DNA from: DASQHM01 sp035632095 | GTDB lineage: Bacteria; Pseudomonadota; Alphaproteobacteria; Ferrovibrionales; Ferrovibrionaceae | Assembly (NCBI GenBank): GCA_035632095.1 | Contig: DASQHM010000229.1 | Location: forward strand, 1-12,397 | Reading direction: 5' to 3' | Length of the DNA stretch: 12,397 nt | Part shown: piece after piece, positions 1 to 7,683 of the stretch | Numbering within the stretch: position 1 is the first letter of the stretch | Layout of the letters: each line of letters starts with the position of its first letter | Position numbers and translations under genes: made by a program | Notes under the pieces: generated by a model | Databases searched by the model: none | What the model was told of the DNA's origin: nothing | What the model saw: only the letters and a program-made list of their open reading frames with translations

Positions 1-130
1 GCCCCGACGATGCCGAGCGGCCTCGAAGGTGCCGCAAGAAATCCTCACAATACCTTGAAAGCAGGAGCTTTTTGGGATCGCCCAGGGCGTGCTATGCTGC
101 CGCCGTACTCTCGATCATGCAAAGTCGCCC

Positions 131-358
131 ATGAACCGAACCCGCACTGCCGCTGCGACGCCGCCGGTCTGGAAATCGCCCGAGGGCAAGCCGCTGACCT
201 GCTATGAAAAGATCAAGGTGCTGAACGAGAACATCGCCGAGATCGAACAACTTGCCGGCGACGCGTTGGAGGACGGGGTGCTTATGGGCTGCGACGAGCG
301 GCAGGTACGCCGCGTGCTGCACGATCTGGTGGATCGGCTCAAGGTCAAGTTCCGTTGA
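131..358 (+). CDS. Small conserved protein of unknown function (75 aa)
   Basis: A 75-residue, soluble, charged protein with no signal peptide or membrane segment. After a basic, disordered start (about residues 1-15) it has a helical body with the patterns CYEKIKVLNENIAEIEQ (24-40), ALEDGVLMGCDE (45-56) and a C-terminal helix VRRVLHDLVDRLKVKFR (59-75). From memory, short proteins of this type (KVLNEN, ALEDGVLMG, VLHxLVD) recur in alphaproteobacteria, but I cannot attach a family number or function. The start at 131 is preferred over in-frame upstream codons because the sequence becomes protein-like only there. No convincing ribosome binding site is visible. A weak promoter-like pair (TTGGGA at 72-77, TATGCT at 93-98, 15-bp spacer) lies upstream. 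The gene ends 115 bases before the DoxX pair and is probably independent of it. I am fairly sure it is a gene and make no functional claim. Confidence 0.7.
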   Translation: MNRTRTAAATPPVWKSPEGKPLTCYEKIKVLNENIAEIEQLAGDALEDGVLMGCDERQVRRVLHDLVDRLKVKFR

Positions 359-366
359 GCATGCGG

Positions 367-386
367 CACGCCTACACGGAGGCGTG
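367..386 (+). terminator. Hairpin after the small conserved gene, possible terminator
   Basis: CACGCCT (367-373) and AGGCGTG (380-386) form a perfect 7-bp stem with a 6-base loop, starting 8 bases after the stop codon of the small gene. There is no T-tract after it, so it is not a standard Rho-independent terminator. It could be a stability element or a weak terminator separating this gene from the DoxX pair. Confidence 0.35.
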
Positions 387-473
387 AACACCCACCCGCA
401 GCAAATATGCTGTGATTGCCGACACACAACTCATAACGGATTCCACGACAACGGGATCAACGGCGGGGGAAAC

Positions 474-932
474 ATGGCGCAGCAACAGGCATCACCGAAG
501 CTCTTCATTCCAGGTCTAGGCGGCCTTTACGAAAGCTCGGCACCCTACATATACCCGGCGCTGCGAGTCATTGTCGGCGCGATCCTGGTGGCGCACGGCT
601 ATCCCAAGGTGTTCTATCTCGGAATTTCCGGAGTGACCGCCTACCTGCACAACGGCCATGTCGAGCCCGCTCTCCTCGTCGCCTATCTCATCACGGCGGT
701 GGAGTTCTTTGGCGGCATCTGCATCGCAATCGGATTGTTCACCCGGTTCTGGGCCGCCGGCGCCGCAATCGAATTCGCCTATATCGTCTTCGTCTTCAAA
801 TGGGCGAAGGGATATTACGGCTATGCCGGCGGCTTCGAGCTCGAACTGTTGATGGGCCTCTTGACCTTCGCCATTTCGCTCCGCGGCAGCGGGCGATTGT
901 CCGTCGATCGCGCCATCGGGCACGAACTCTGA
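474..932 (+). CDS. DoxX family membrane protein, copy 1
   Basis: A 152-residue integral membrane protein of the DoxX family. Four hydrophobic segments are visible at about residues 28-46, 66-88, 92-108 and 121-136. The family hallmarks HGYPK (41-45), EFFGGICIAIGLFTRFWA (77-94) and the C-terminal SLRGSGRLSVDR (135-146) are present. DoxX-like proteins are poorly defined inner-membrane proteins; some have been linked to redox or thiol stress, so no substrate is assigned. The ATG at 474 follows a purine-rich CGGGGGA ribosome binding site. The next gene is a paralogue starting 10 bases after this stop, so the two are almost certainly one transcript. The 115 bases upstream contain no promoter I can call. 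Compared with copy 2, the segment after HGYPK (residues 46-66) is divergent and lacks the FGWFGG motif. Confidence 0.88.
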   Translation: MAQQQASPKLFIPGLGGLYESSAPYIYPALRVIVGAILVAHGYPKVFYLGISGVTAYLHNGHVEPALLVAYLITAVEFFGGICIAIGLFTRFWAAGAAIEFAYIVFVFKWAKGYYGYAGGFELELLMGLLTFAISLRGSGRLSVDRAIGHEL

Positions 933-942
933 GGTCGGAGCG

Positions 943-1395
<453 letters not shown>

Positions 1396-1414
1396 GAAAT
1401 CCATAAACCGGCGC

Positions 1415-1840
1415 CTACTTCTGCCGTTGGTACTTGTTCGGCAGCAGGTCGGTGACCGGGACCCGAACCGACTCTCCGTCGGCCGGCACGATCACCTCGC
1501 ACGCCGGCGCGAAGTCGCTCAGCAGCTCCCGGCAGATGCCGCAGGGCGACACGACCTGAAGCTCCTGCATGGCCTCGCGGGGACGCGGGTGGCGTACCGA
1601 TACGATGCAGGTGATGTCGCGTTCGCCTTCCGACAGAGCCTTGCCGATGGCGACGGCCTCGGCGCAAACCGAGGCGCGGCCGACATAGGTGTCCAGGTGC
1701 ACGGCGGTGAAGATTCGGCCCGACTGGGTGCGGACGGCCGCGCCGATGTGGTGCCGGTTCTCCTGGTAAAGCCTGCTGATCACGTCCTTCGCGGCGGCAA
1801 TCAGCTGTTGATCTGCGGGCGTGAGTTTGTGTTTTCGCAT
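1415..1840 (-). CDS. Cytidine deaminase-family protein, blasticidin-S deaminase-like
   Basis: A 141-residue zinc deaminase. The catalytic motif CAEA (59-62) and the second zinc motif PCGICREL (99-106) give the three Cys ligands C59, C100 and C103 and the proton-shuttling E61 of the CDA fold. The sequence resembles Bacillus cereus blasticidin-S deaminase (Bsr) as I remember it more than housekeeping cytidine deaminase. Shared patterns include HHxGAAxRT (30-38), AVHxxxYxGRxxVCAEAxAIG (46-66), IVxVRHP (79-85), VVSPCGxCREL (96-106), SDxAPxC (108-114) and LxPxKYxR (132-139). It probably deaminates a cytosine-containing nucleoside; whether the substrate is cytidine or a nucleoside antibiotic is inference. 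The ATG at 1840 lies 7 bases after the valS stop, with GAGG of the ribosome binding site overlapping that stop, so it is translationally linked to valS. Confidence 0.9.
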   Translation of the reverse strand: MRKHKLTPADQQLIAAAKDVISRLYQENRHHIGAAVRTQSGRIFTAVHLDTYVGRASVCAEAVAIGKALSEGERDITCIVSVRHPRPREAMQELQVVSPCGICRELLSDFAPACEVIVPADGESVRVPVTDLLPNKYQRQK

Positions 1841-1847
1841 TGCGACC

Positions 1848-4490
1848 TCACGCCAGCCGGCGCAGCGCGCCGTCGAGGCGCTCGAGGGTCGCCTTCGCTT
1901 CTTCCAGGCGCTCGCGGTTTTCCTCGATCACCTCTTCCGGCGCCTTGGCCACGAAGCCAGGATTGGCGAGCTTGGCTTCGATCTTGCTCGCCTCGCCCGC
2001 CAATTTATCGCGCTCTCGCTTGAGCCGCTCACGCTCGCGGCCGATATCGATGACGGTGGCGAGCGGCAGGACAATGGTTGCCTCGTCGTGCACGACCTGC
2101 ACCGAACCATCGGGTATGCCGCCTTCCGTGTGCACGGACTCAAGCCGCGCCAGGCGAACGATTGCGTCGCGGTGGGCGTCGAGACGACGCCTGCTTTCGC
2201 GGTTCGCGTCCAGCAACCGCATCTCGATCTTGGCCGCGGCCGGCACGTTCATTTCCGCCCGAACCGTGCGTATGGCGGCAATGAGCCGTACGAGCCAGTC
2301 GAGCTCGGATGCGGCCTCGCGGTCGATGGGCAGGCCTGCGAATTCCGGCCATTGCGCCAGGATCAGCGGCCCGTCGCGCCGCTCGGCGAAGGTCTGCCAA
2401 AGTTCCTCGGTCACGAACGGCATGAACGGGTGCAGCAGCTTCAAGATCTGCTCAAGCGCCCAAGCGGCCGTCGCCCGGGTTTCTTCCTTCGCCAATTCGT
2501 CGTGACCGGCGAGGAGCGGCTTGATGAATTCGAGATACCAATCGCAGTAGGTATTCCAGACGAACTGGTAGGCCGCGCCGGCCGCTTCGTTGAACTTGAA
2601 CGCGTCGAATGCCTCGGTCACCCGCGCCGCCGCCGACGCCACTTCTCCCACCAGCCAGCGATTGACCTGTTCGCGGCAGGCGCCGGGATCGAAATCGCGT
2701 TTCGGCAGGCACACATTCATCTCGCAAAAGCGCGCGGCGTTCCAAAGCTTCGTGGCGAAGTTGCGATAGCCCTCGACCCGGTTCTCCGAGAGCTTGATGT
2801 CGCGGCCCTGGGCGGCCATGGCCGCCAGCGAGAAGCGCAAGGCATCGGCGCCGAACTTGTCGATGAGCTGCAACGGATCCATGGCGTTGCCTTTGCTCTT
2901 CGACATCTTCTGGCCCTTCTCGTCGCGGACCAGGGCGTGGATGTAGACCGTGCGGAACGGCACTTCGCCCATGAAATGCAGGCCCATCATCATCATGCGG
3001 GCCACCCAGAAAAAGATGATGTCGAAGCCGGTGACCAGTACGTCGGTCGGGTAGTAGCGGGCGAGCTCCGGCGTCTTCTCCGGCCAGCCGAGCGTCGAGA
3101 ACGGCCACAGCGCCGAGGAGAACCAGGTGTCGAGCACGTCTTCATCGCGCCTCAGGGGCACGTCGCGGCCGTAGTGGACTTTGGCCGCGTCTTGTGCCGC
3201 CTCCTCGGTCATCTCGACAAAGATGCGCCCGTCAGGCGCGTACCAAGCCGGTATCTGGTGGCCCCACCAAAGCTGCCGGGAAATGGTCCACGGCTGGATG
3301 TTGCGCATCCACTCGAAGTAGGTCTTTTCCCATTGCTTCGGCACGAAGCGCGTCTCGCCGCGCTCGACCGCCGCAATGGCGGGGCCCGCCAGCTTCTTGG
3401 CATCCACGTACCATTGGTCCGAGAGCCGCGGCTCGATGGCGACCTGGGAACGATCGCCGTGCGGAACCACATGCGTGTGCGGTTCGATCTTCTCCACCAG
3501 ACCGCGCGCCTCGAGCTCGGCCACGACCAGTTTGCGCGCATCGTACCGGTCGAGTCCGCGAAACGGCTCCGGCACGTTTTCGTTCATGTGCGCGTTTTCG
3601 TTCATCACCTCGATCATCGGCAGACCGTGCCGCCGGCCGACTTCGAAATCGTTGAAGTCGTGGGCCGGGGTGATCTTCACCGCGCCGGAGCCCTGCTCAG
3701 GGTCGGCGTACGGATCGGCGACGATCGGAATGCGCCGGTTCACCAGCGGCAATACGGCGTGCTTGCCCACCAGGTGCCTGTAGCGCGGATCGTCGGGATG
3801 CACGGCGACGGCGGTATCGCCGAGCATGGTTTCGGGCCGCGTGGTCGCCACAACAATGAACTGATCCACCGCGCCTTCGATCGGATAGCGGAAGTGCCAG
3901 AGGTGGCCCTTGACTTCGCGCTGCTCGACTTCAAGGTCCGAAATGCCCGTGTGCAGTTTCGGATCCCAATTCACCAGCCGCTTGTCGCGATAGATCAAGC
4001 CTTGCTTGTAAAGATCGACGAAAACCTTGCGGACCGCGCGCGACAGGCCGTCGTCCATTGTGAACCGCTCGCGCGCCCAGTCGCAGGATGCGCCGAGGCG
4101 GCGCAACTGCTGCGTGATGGTGTCGCCCGACTGCTCCTTCCAATGCCAGACCCGCGCAACGAAGGCCTCGCGCGTCATGTCACGGCGCTTCTTGCCCTCG
4201 GCCTCCAGCTGACGCTCCACCACCATCTGCGTGGCGATTCCGGCGTGATCGGTGCCCGGCTGCCACAAAACGTCGCGCCCGCGCATGCGTTCGAAACGGA
4301 TCAACGCATCTTGCAACGCGGTGTTGAGCGCATGACCCATGTGCAGGCTGCCGGTGACGTTCGGCGGCGGGATGACAATCGTATAGGGTTTGGAATTGCG
4401 CTGGACGCCGGCGGAAAACGCGCCGCTCTTTTCCCATTCCGCGTATAGCCGCGCCTCGACCTCGGCTGGCCGATAGGTCTTGCTCAACAT
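1848..4490 (-). CDS. valS: Valine--tRNA ligase
   Basis: An 880-residue class Ia aminoacyl-tRNA synthetase that charges tRNA-Val with valine in the cytoplasm. The HIGH-type motif is HMGH at 50-53, preceded by the typical PPPNVTGSL. The CP1 editing domain that hydrolyses Thr-tRNA-Val is visible at about 190-345 (ATTRPETMLGD at 215-225, GSGAVKITPAHDFND at 267-281). The catalytic fold resumes with DQWY (358-361) and WWGHQIPAWY (408-417), followed by DVLVTGFDIIFFWVARM (483-499) and the KMSKS loop at 528-532. A helical anticodon-binding domain follows, and the last ~65 residues form the charged coiled-coil tail typical of bacterial ValS (ERERLKRERDKLAGE). Length and motif order are normal. An AAGGAA ribosome binding site precedes the ATG at 4490. 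popZ lies 42 bases upstream and the deaminase gene 7 bases downstream. Confidence 0.98.
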   Translation of the reverse strand: MLSKTYRPAEVEARLYAEWEKSGAFSAGVQRNSKPYTIVIPPPNVTGSLHMGHALNTALQDALIRFERMRGRDVLWQPGTDHAGIATQMVVERQLEAEGKKRRDMTREAFVARVWHWKEQSGDTITQQLRRLGASCDWARERFTMDDGLSRAVRKVFVDLYKQGLIYRDKRLVNWDPKLHTGISDLEVEQREVKGHLWHFRYPIEGAVDQFIVVATTRPETMLGDTAVAVHPDDPRYRHLVGKHAVLPLVNRRIPIVADPYADPEQGSGAVKITPAHDFNDFEVGRRHGLPMIEVMNENAHMNENVPEPFRGLDRYDARKLVVAELEARGLVEKIEPHTHVVPHGDRSQVAIEPRLSDQWYVDAKKLAGPAIAAVERGETRFVPKQWEKTYFEWMRNIQPWTISRQLWWGHQIPAWYAPDGRIFVEMTEEAAQDAAKVHYGRDVPLRRDEDVLDTWFSSALWPFSTLGWPEKTPELARYYPTDVLVTGFDIIFFWVARMMMMGLHFMGEVPFRTVYIHALVRDEKGQKMSKSKGNAMDPLQLIDKFGADALRFSLAAMAAQGRDIKLSENRVEGYRNFATKLWNAARFCEMNVCLPKRDFDPGACREQVNRWLVGEVASAAARVTEAFDAFKFNEAAGAAYQFVWNTYCDWYLEFIKPLLAGHDELAKEETRATAAWALEQILKLLHPFMPFVTEELWQTFAERRDGPLILAQWPEFAGLPIDREAASELDWLVRLIAAIRTVRAEMNVPAAAKIEMRLLDANRESRRRLDAHRDAIVRLARLESVHTEGGIPDGSVQVVHDEATIVLPLATVIDIGRERERLKRERDKLAGEASKIEAKLANPGFVAKAPEEVIEENRERLEEAKATLERLDGALRRLA

Positions 4491-4510
4491 CGCGGGTAGT
4501 TCCTTACATT

Positions 4511-4543
4511 CGCGGCGCCAGGACTGCGGCGATCAGCGCCGCG
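4511..4543 (-). other. Two mutually exclusive GC hairpins at the popZ-valS junction
   Basis: CGCCGCG at 4537-4543 can pair with CGCGGCG at 4511-4517 (19-base loop). Almost the same arm (4537-4542) can instead pair with GCGGCG at 4526-4531 (5-base loop). The hairpins overlap the popZ stop codon and end about 20 bases before the valS start. No T-tract follows, so this is not an ordinary terminator. It could be an RNA stability or processing element or an attenuator; that is inference from pairing alone, in GC-rich DNA where short stems are common. Confidence 0.3.
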
Positions 4544-5162
4544 AGCTGTCCTCGGCCCGGCCGGCCAGTTTGGCGACTTCGCGTTCCACGATGCGCTGCA
4601 CCAGTCCGGGCAAGTTTGCGTCCAGCCACTGCTTCAGCATCGGCCGAAGCATCTCCTTCACCAGCTCTTCGATGGTGCGCTGGCCGCTGCCGAGCGGTAC
4701 GCCGCGCGACGAGCTCACCGCGCCGGCAAGACCTGCGAACGATTGCGAGGCCGCACTGGCGGTGTTGGCCGAAAGTAGTTCGTTGTTTTCCATGCGAGGC
4801 TCCGGCCGGGGTTCAGGGCGAGGCTCTTCCCGAGGCTCGACCTTTGGCGGCGGCGACGGGGATGGCTGCGCGAGCTCAGCCTTGGTGACATCCACCACCG
4901 AGCCGTCGTCCGTGACCATTTGAGTGAGTTCGAGTACGTCCTCCGCGGGACGGGAGGAAGGCATAGGCGGCGGAGGCGGCGGCGGCGGTGCAGGTTCGGG
5001 CCGTGCGGTCGGAACGGCTTGCAGTCGCGGGGCCGGTGCCGGCGGAGGCGCTGCCGGTGCCACCGCATTCGACACATCCTCGCTGTCTTCGGAAATGATG
5101 CGCCGGATGGAGGCAAGGATTTCCTCCATGGTCGGTTCTTGCTGGGATTTCGAATCGCTCAT
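4533..5162 (-). CDS. popZ: PopZ-like polar organising protein (DUF2497)
   Basis: A 209-residue protein with the architecture of PopZ, the alphaproteobacterial scaffold that self-assembles at cell poles and anchors chromosome-partitioning and cell-cycle proteins. The N-terminal partner-binding helix is EPTMEEILASIRRIISED (9-26). A long disordered linker (about 30-160) is rich in proline and acidic residues, with a run of eight prolines at 59-66 and PRPEPR-type repeats at 109-123. The C-terminal oligomerisation helices include TIEELVKEMLRPMLKQWLDA (163-182) and LPGLVQRIVEREVAKLA (184-200). Both ends match the family closely. The start at 5162 has a GAGAGG-type ribosome binding site. The gene lies between tolC (138 bases upstream) and valS (42 bases downstream), an order I recall from other alphaproteobacteria. 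The polyproline run would be expected to need EF-P for smooth translation. Confidence 0.9.
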   Translation of the reverse strand: MSDSKSQQEPTMEEILASIRRIISEDSEDVSNAVAPAAPPPAPAPRLQAVPTARPEPAPPPPPPPPMPSSRPAEDVLELTQMVTDDGSVVDVTKAELAQPSPSPPPKVEPREEPRPEPRPEPRMENNELLSANTASAASQSFAGLAGAVSSSRGVPLGSGQRTIEELVKEMLRPMLKQWLDANLPGLVQRIVEREVAKLAGRAEDSSRR

Positions 5163-5300
5163 GCGTCAGCCTCTCGCCGCGATCCGCCTAAGTCCCACGT
5201 CGGTTGGCCCTTCGGCGGAGGCAGCCGACCATACGGCAGCGGCTGTGGAAAATCCAGCGCCCGCCAGCCGGAAGCAGCCGGAGAACAGCCGAAAATCCGA

Positions 5301-6680
5301 TCACTCGCCCGAGGGCGTGGTGCCGATAAGCTGGTCGCGCACGTTCTTGTAGTGCACCGTCGGGTCGTACTGCTTGACCGGCAGGTTCAGGTTCTGCGCG
5401 GTCAATTCGCCGATGGCCTGCTTCAGCGTATAGGCCGCGACGAATTCGTCGTGCTGAGCCGTGACCAGTCCGACTTGCGCTTGCAGGCGGACCTGCTCGG
5501 CTGAAAGCACGTCGAGCGTGGTCGACGTGCCGACCTGCGCTTGCTGGATCATGCCATCGAGGGTGATTTCGGCGGCCCGCACTTGCTCGCGGCGCGATAT
5601 AATCTGCGCGCGTGCCGTCTGCAGCGCGTTCCACGCCTGCGTCACCGACTGGCGCACCTGGTCGCGCGTCAGCGCGATCTGCAGCTTGCGCTGGCTGGCG
5701 ATGTCCTTCTTCTGGCGCACGGCGGCGTATTCGGCGCCGGACTGGTAGAGCGGCACCGTGACCTTGGCGAGCACCTGCGCGGTCTTCAGGATGAGTTCCT
5801 TGGTGGTCTGATCCTCGGCGCGGATCAGATCGCCCTCGATGGACAAGGTCGGCAGCAGGGCACCGAAGGCGGTGTCGATATCGTAGCGTGAGGATTCTTC
5901 GGTGAAGTTCGCGCTCTGCAGATCGGGGTTGTTCTTGTAAGACGTCTCGATCGCCACATCCTCGGACGGCGGCAGCTCGGGCACGCCTTTCGGCTGCTCC
6001 AGCCTTTCCGGCGACTTGCCGATGACCCGAAGATAGGTCGTGCGGCTGTTGACCAGATTGCCTTCCGCCGCGACCCGGTCGGCATTGGCGCCCTTCAGCG
6101 CCGCCTCCGATTGCGCCACGTCGGTGCGCGTCAATTCGCCGACGCGGAATCGGTCCTGCGCCGCCTCGAGCTGCTTGCGCAATACCTCTTCGTTGCTGCG
6201 ATTGAGTTCGACAATCGCCGCGTTGAGCAGCACATCCATATAGGCCGTCACGGCCTGCAGCAAAACCTGTTGCTCGATGGACGAAAGCTGCGCGCGGCCG
6301 GCCTTGTCCAGCGCCTCGGCCGATTGAATCTGGGACTCGATGCGGCCGCCGAGATAAACCGGCTGCGTGACCGTGAGTTCCTCGATGTTCGGATTGAGGT
6401 ATTGCAGGCTCGGCGTGGCGAAGCCGGGTATCGTGTTGTGCGACTGGCGCGCCCGGCCGTAGTTGCCGTTGAACGCGACCGTGGGCCGCCAGCCAGCGGC
6501 CGCCTGGCTTACGCTTTCGTCGGTGGCGCGCTGCTGCGCCCGCTGCGCACCGATTGTCGGGCTCGTCGAATAGGCCGTAACAAGCGCGTCTTCCAAAGTC
6601 TCCGCATGGACGGAGGCCGGCAAGGCGACGCCGATCAACAGCGCGGCCAGGGCGGCGGGAGATGCGGTTCGGACTTTCAT
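5301..6680 (-). CDS. tolC: TolC family outer-membrane efflux protein
   Basis: A 459-residue TolC-type outer-membrane factor. It would form a trimeric channel spanning the outer membrane and periplasm, working with an inner-membrane pump and an adaptor protein for drug efflux or type I secretion. A signal peptide is clear (KVRT start, hydrophobic core 8-22, probable cleavage after VHA at 24-26). The mature protein begins ETLEDALVTAYSTSPTIGAQR (27-47), the usual start of the first outer-membrane efflux repeat. The second repeat starts near residue 240 (IETSYKNNPDLQSA). Heptad-rich helical stretches, such as SVSQAAAGWRP and LRKQLEAAQDRFRVGELTRTD, form the tunnel. Length is normal. An AAGGAAAA ribosome binding site precedes the ATG at 6680. 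No pump or adaptor gene is in the window, so the partner is unknown. pcm lies 73 bases upstream and may share its transcript. Confidence 0.95.
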   Translation of the reverse strand: MKVRTASPAALAALLIGVALPASVHAETLEDALVTAYSTSPTIGAQRAQQRATDESVSQAAAGWRPTVAFNGNYGRARQSHNTIPGFATPSLQYLNPNIEELTVTQPVYLGGRIESQIQSAEALDKAGRAQLSSIEQQVLLQAVTAYMDVLLNAAIVELNRSNEEVLRKQLEAAQDRFRVGELTRTDVAQSEAALKGANADRVAAEGNLVNSRTTYLRVIGKSPERLEQPKGVPELPPSEDVAIETSYKNNPDLQSANFTEESSRYDIDTAFGALLPTLSIEGDLIRAEDQTTKELILKTAQVLAKVTVPLYQSGAEYAAVRQKKDIASQRKLQIALTRDQVRQSVTQAWNALQTARAQIISRREQVRAAEITLDGMIQQAQVGTSTTLDVLSAEQVRLQAQVGLVTAQHDEFVAAYTLKQAIGELTAQNLNLPVKQYDPTVHYKNVRDQLIGTTPSGE

Positions 6681-6753
6681 TACGCTTTTCCTTGTTTTCG
6701 TCTCACTCGATCATGCCAGGGAAATCCGGCGATGTGCAAAGCACGCTGTACGC

Positions 6754-7425
6754 TCAAAACACGAATCGCGCCGGCGTTCGAAAGCCCGGAAGCAGCGGTG
6801 TGGCGGCATCGAAAAGCACGCGCTCGGCAACGATGCCATCGGGCGCGCCGATAAGGACCGCCTTGCCGACGCCGGACCGGCGCACGACCGTCGCGATACG
6901 GCCGTCGGGTCCGAGCTGGCGCAAGAGCGCATCCGGCACGAACTCCACCGCCCCCTCGATCAGGATCGCATCATAGGGTGCGCCGGCGGCGTGGCCCGCC
7001 TCAAGCGGGCCTTCGACGACTTTCGCTTGCCGGCAGCCAAGTGCCAGCAAGTTGCCGCGCGCGGTTCGCGCCAAACTTCCATCGGATTCCAACGCCGTCA
7101 CATCGCCGGCAAGATGCGCGATCGTGGCGGCGCCGTATCCGCTGCCGGCGCCGACAACCAAGACCTTGTCCGACGGCTGCAAGGCCAGCGCCTGCACGAG
7201 ACGCGCGAGCACCATCGGCTCCATCATGTAGCGGCCCTGCGAGAGCGGGAGATTTTCGTCGAGATAGGCGTTGCCGGCCGCAAGCGGCGGCACGAATAGT
7301 TCGCGCGGCACCGCCGCCATGGCGGCGATCACGCCAGCATCGTTGACCTTGTTGGGGCGCAACTGGCTTTCGACCATGTTGCGGCGCGCGGCGGCGTTGT
7401 CGATCGTCGGAGCAGGTGTCGGCAT
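6754..7425 (-). CDS. pcm: Protein-L-isoaspartate O-methyltransferase family protein
   Basis: A 223-residue SAM-dependent methyltransferase of the PIMT family, cytoplasmic. Enzymes of this family methylate L-isoaspartyl residues formed by ageing of proteins, allowing their repair. The N-terminal part MVESQLRPNKVND (17-29), VPRELFVP (39-46) and LPLSQGRYMMEPMVLARLVQ (59-78) is characteristic, and the SAM motif I is VLVVGAGSGYGAA (88-100), followed by the acidic motif VTALESD. The canonical ISAPH-type active-site stretch is replaced by LSQGRYMMEP, as I recall for an alphaproteobacterial subgroup, so true repair activity is inferred. The ATG at 7425 is chosen because it leaves about 27 bases of leader after the predicted promoter. 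A TTG at 7440 in the same frame would add five residues. Neither start has a good ribosome binding site. It heads the pcm-tolC-popZ-valS-deaminase block. Confidence 0.88.
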   Translation of the reverse strand: MPTPAPTIDNAAARRNMVESQLRPNKVNDAGVIAAMAAVPRELFVPPLAAGNAYLDENLPLSQGRYMMEPMVLARLVQALALQPSDKVLVVGAGSGYGAATIAHLAGDVTALESDGSLARTARGNLLALGCRQAKVVEGPLEAGHAAGAPYDAILIEGAVEFVPDALLRQLGPDGRIATVVRRSGVGKAVLIGAPDGIVAERVLFDAATPLLPGFRTPARFVF

Positions 7426-7458
7426 CGTGCGATTCGGCAATCCGGATAGTACGTCGTG

Positions 7459-7487
7459 TATATAGATGAACCGCCGCGTTCCGACAA
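7459..7487 (-). promoter_or_regulatory. Predicted sigma-70-type promoter for pcm
   Basis: On the minus strand TTGTCG (7487-7482) is followed after 17 bases by TATATA (7464-7459), a good match in sequence and spacing to the housekeeping promoter. Transcription would start near 7452, giving a leader of about 27 bases to the ATG at 7425. It may drive the whole pcm-tolC block. Confidence 0.65.
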
Positions 7488-7657
7488 CGAAACAAGCGTT
7501 TGCGCCGGCCCATTGCCGCCATATTGGGTGCCGGGCACCGTAAAGCGACGGTAAACGCGGCCGCTGGCCCGCGTCCGGCCGAGCCTCCCCGCACCGCCTC
7601 GAACCGAACGCCGTCCTGCGCTATTGGCCGCCGCAGGTTATCGAGCCTCGACCCATG

Positions 7658-7683
7658 GTCACATCACGAATCGTGCATGTGAC
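7658..7683. promoter_or_regulatory. 26-base near-perfect palindrome, candidate operator
   Basis: GTCACAT (7658-7664) and ATGTGAC (7677-7683) form a perfect 7-bp outer inverted repeat. Inside it CACGA (7665-7669) and TCGTG (7671-7675) form a second perfect inverted repeat around a single A. Only one extra C (7676) breaks full symmetry. The site lies at the upstream edge of the AT-rich segment, about 160 bases before the first OMP gene, where a dimeric transcription factor could bind. The outer arms have CRP-like half-site content (TCACA/TGTGA) in the opposite order to the usual TGTGA-N6-TCACA. The regulator is unknown. Confidence 0.5.

Noticed and set aside
72..98. Promoter for the first small gene (TTGGGA, TATGCT)
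   Set aside because: The spacer is only 15 bases and the -35 box is weak, so it is mentioned in the gene entry but not called as a feature.
252..932. Longer version of DoxX copy 1 starting at 252
   Set aside because: The extra 74 residues overlap the small upstream gene out of frame and are Arg/Cys/Trp-rich. The ATG at 474 has a good ribosome binding site and gives the normal family length.
1821..4448. 875-codon open frame on the plus strand across valS
   Set aside because: It is the antisense shadow of valS, which has full synthetase motifs. Long antisense frames are common in high-GC genes, and the translated product is Arg/His/Leu-rich without domain features.
5163..5300. CGGCTG-type repeats between tolC and popZ
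   Set aside because: Several imperfect copies of a 6-mer in GC-rich DNA are not distinguishable from chance, and no clear promoter or terminator emerges.
6754..7440. TTG start at 7440 for pcm
   Set aside because: It would leave only about 12 bases after the predicted transcription start and adds five residues with no family support. It is kept as an alternative in the gene entry.
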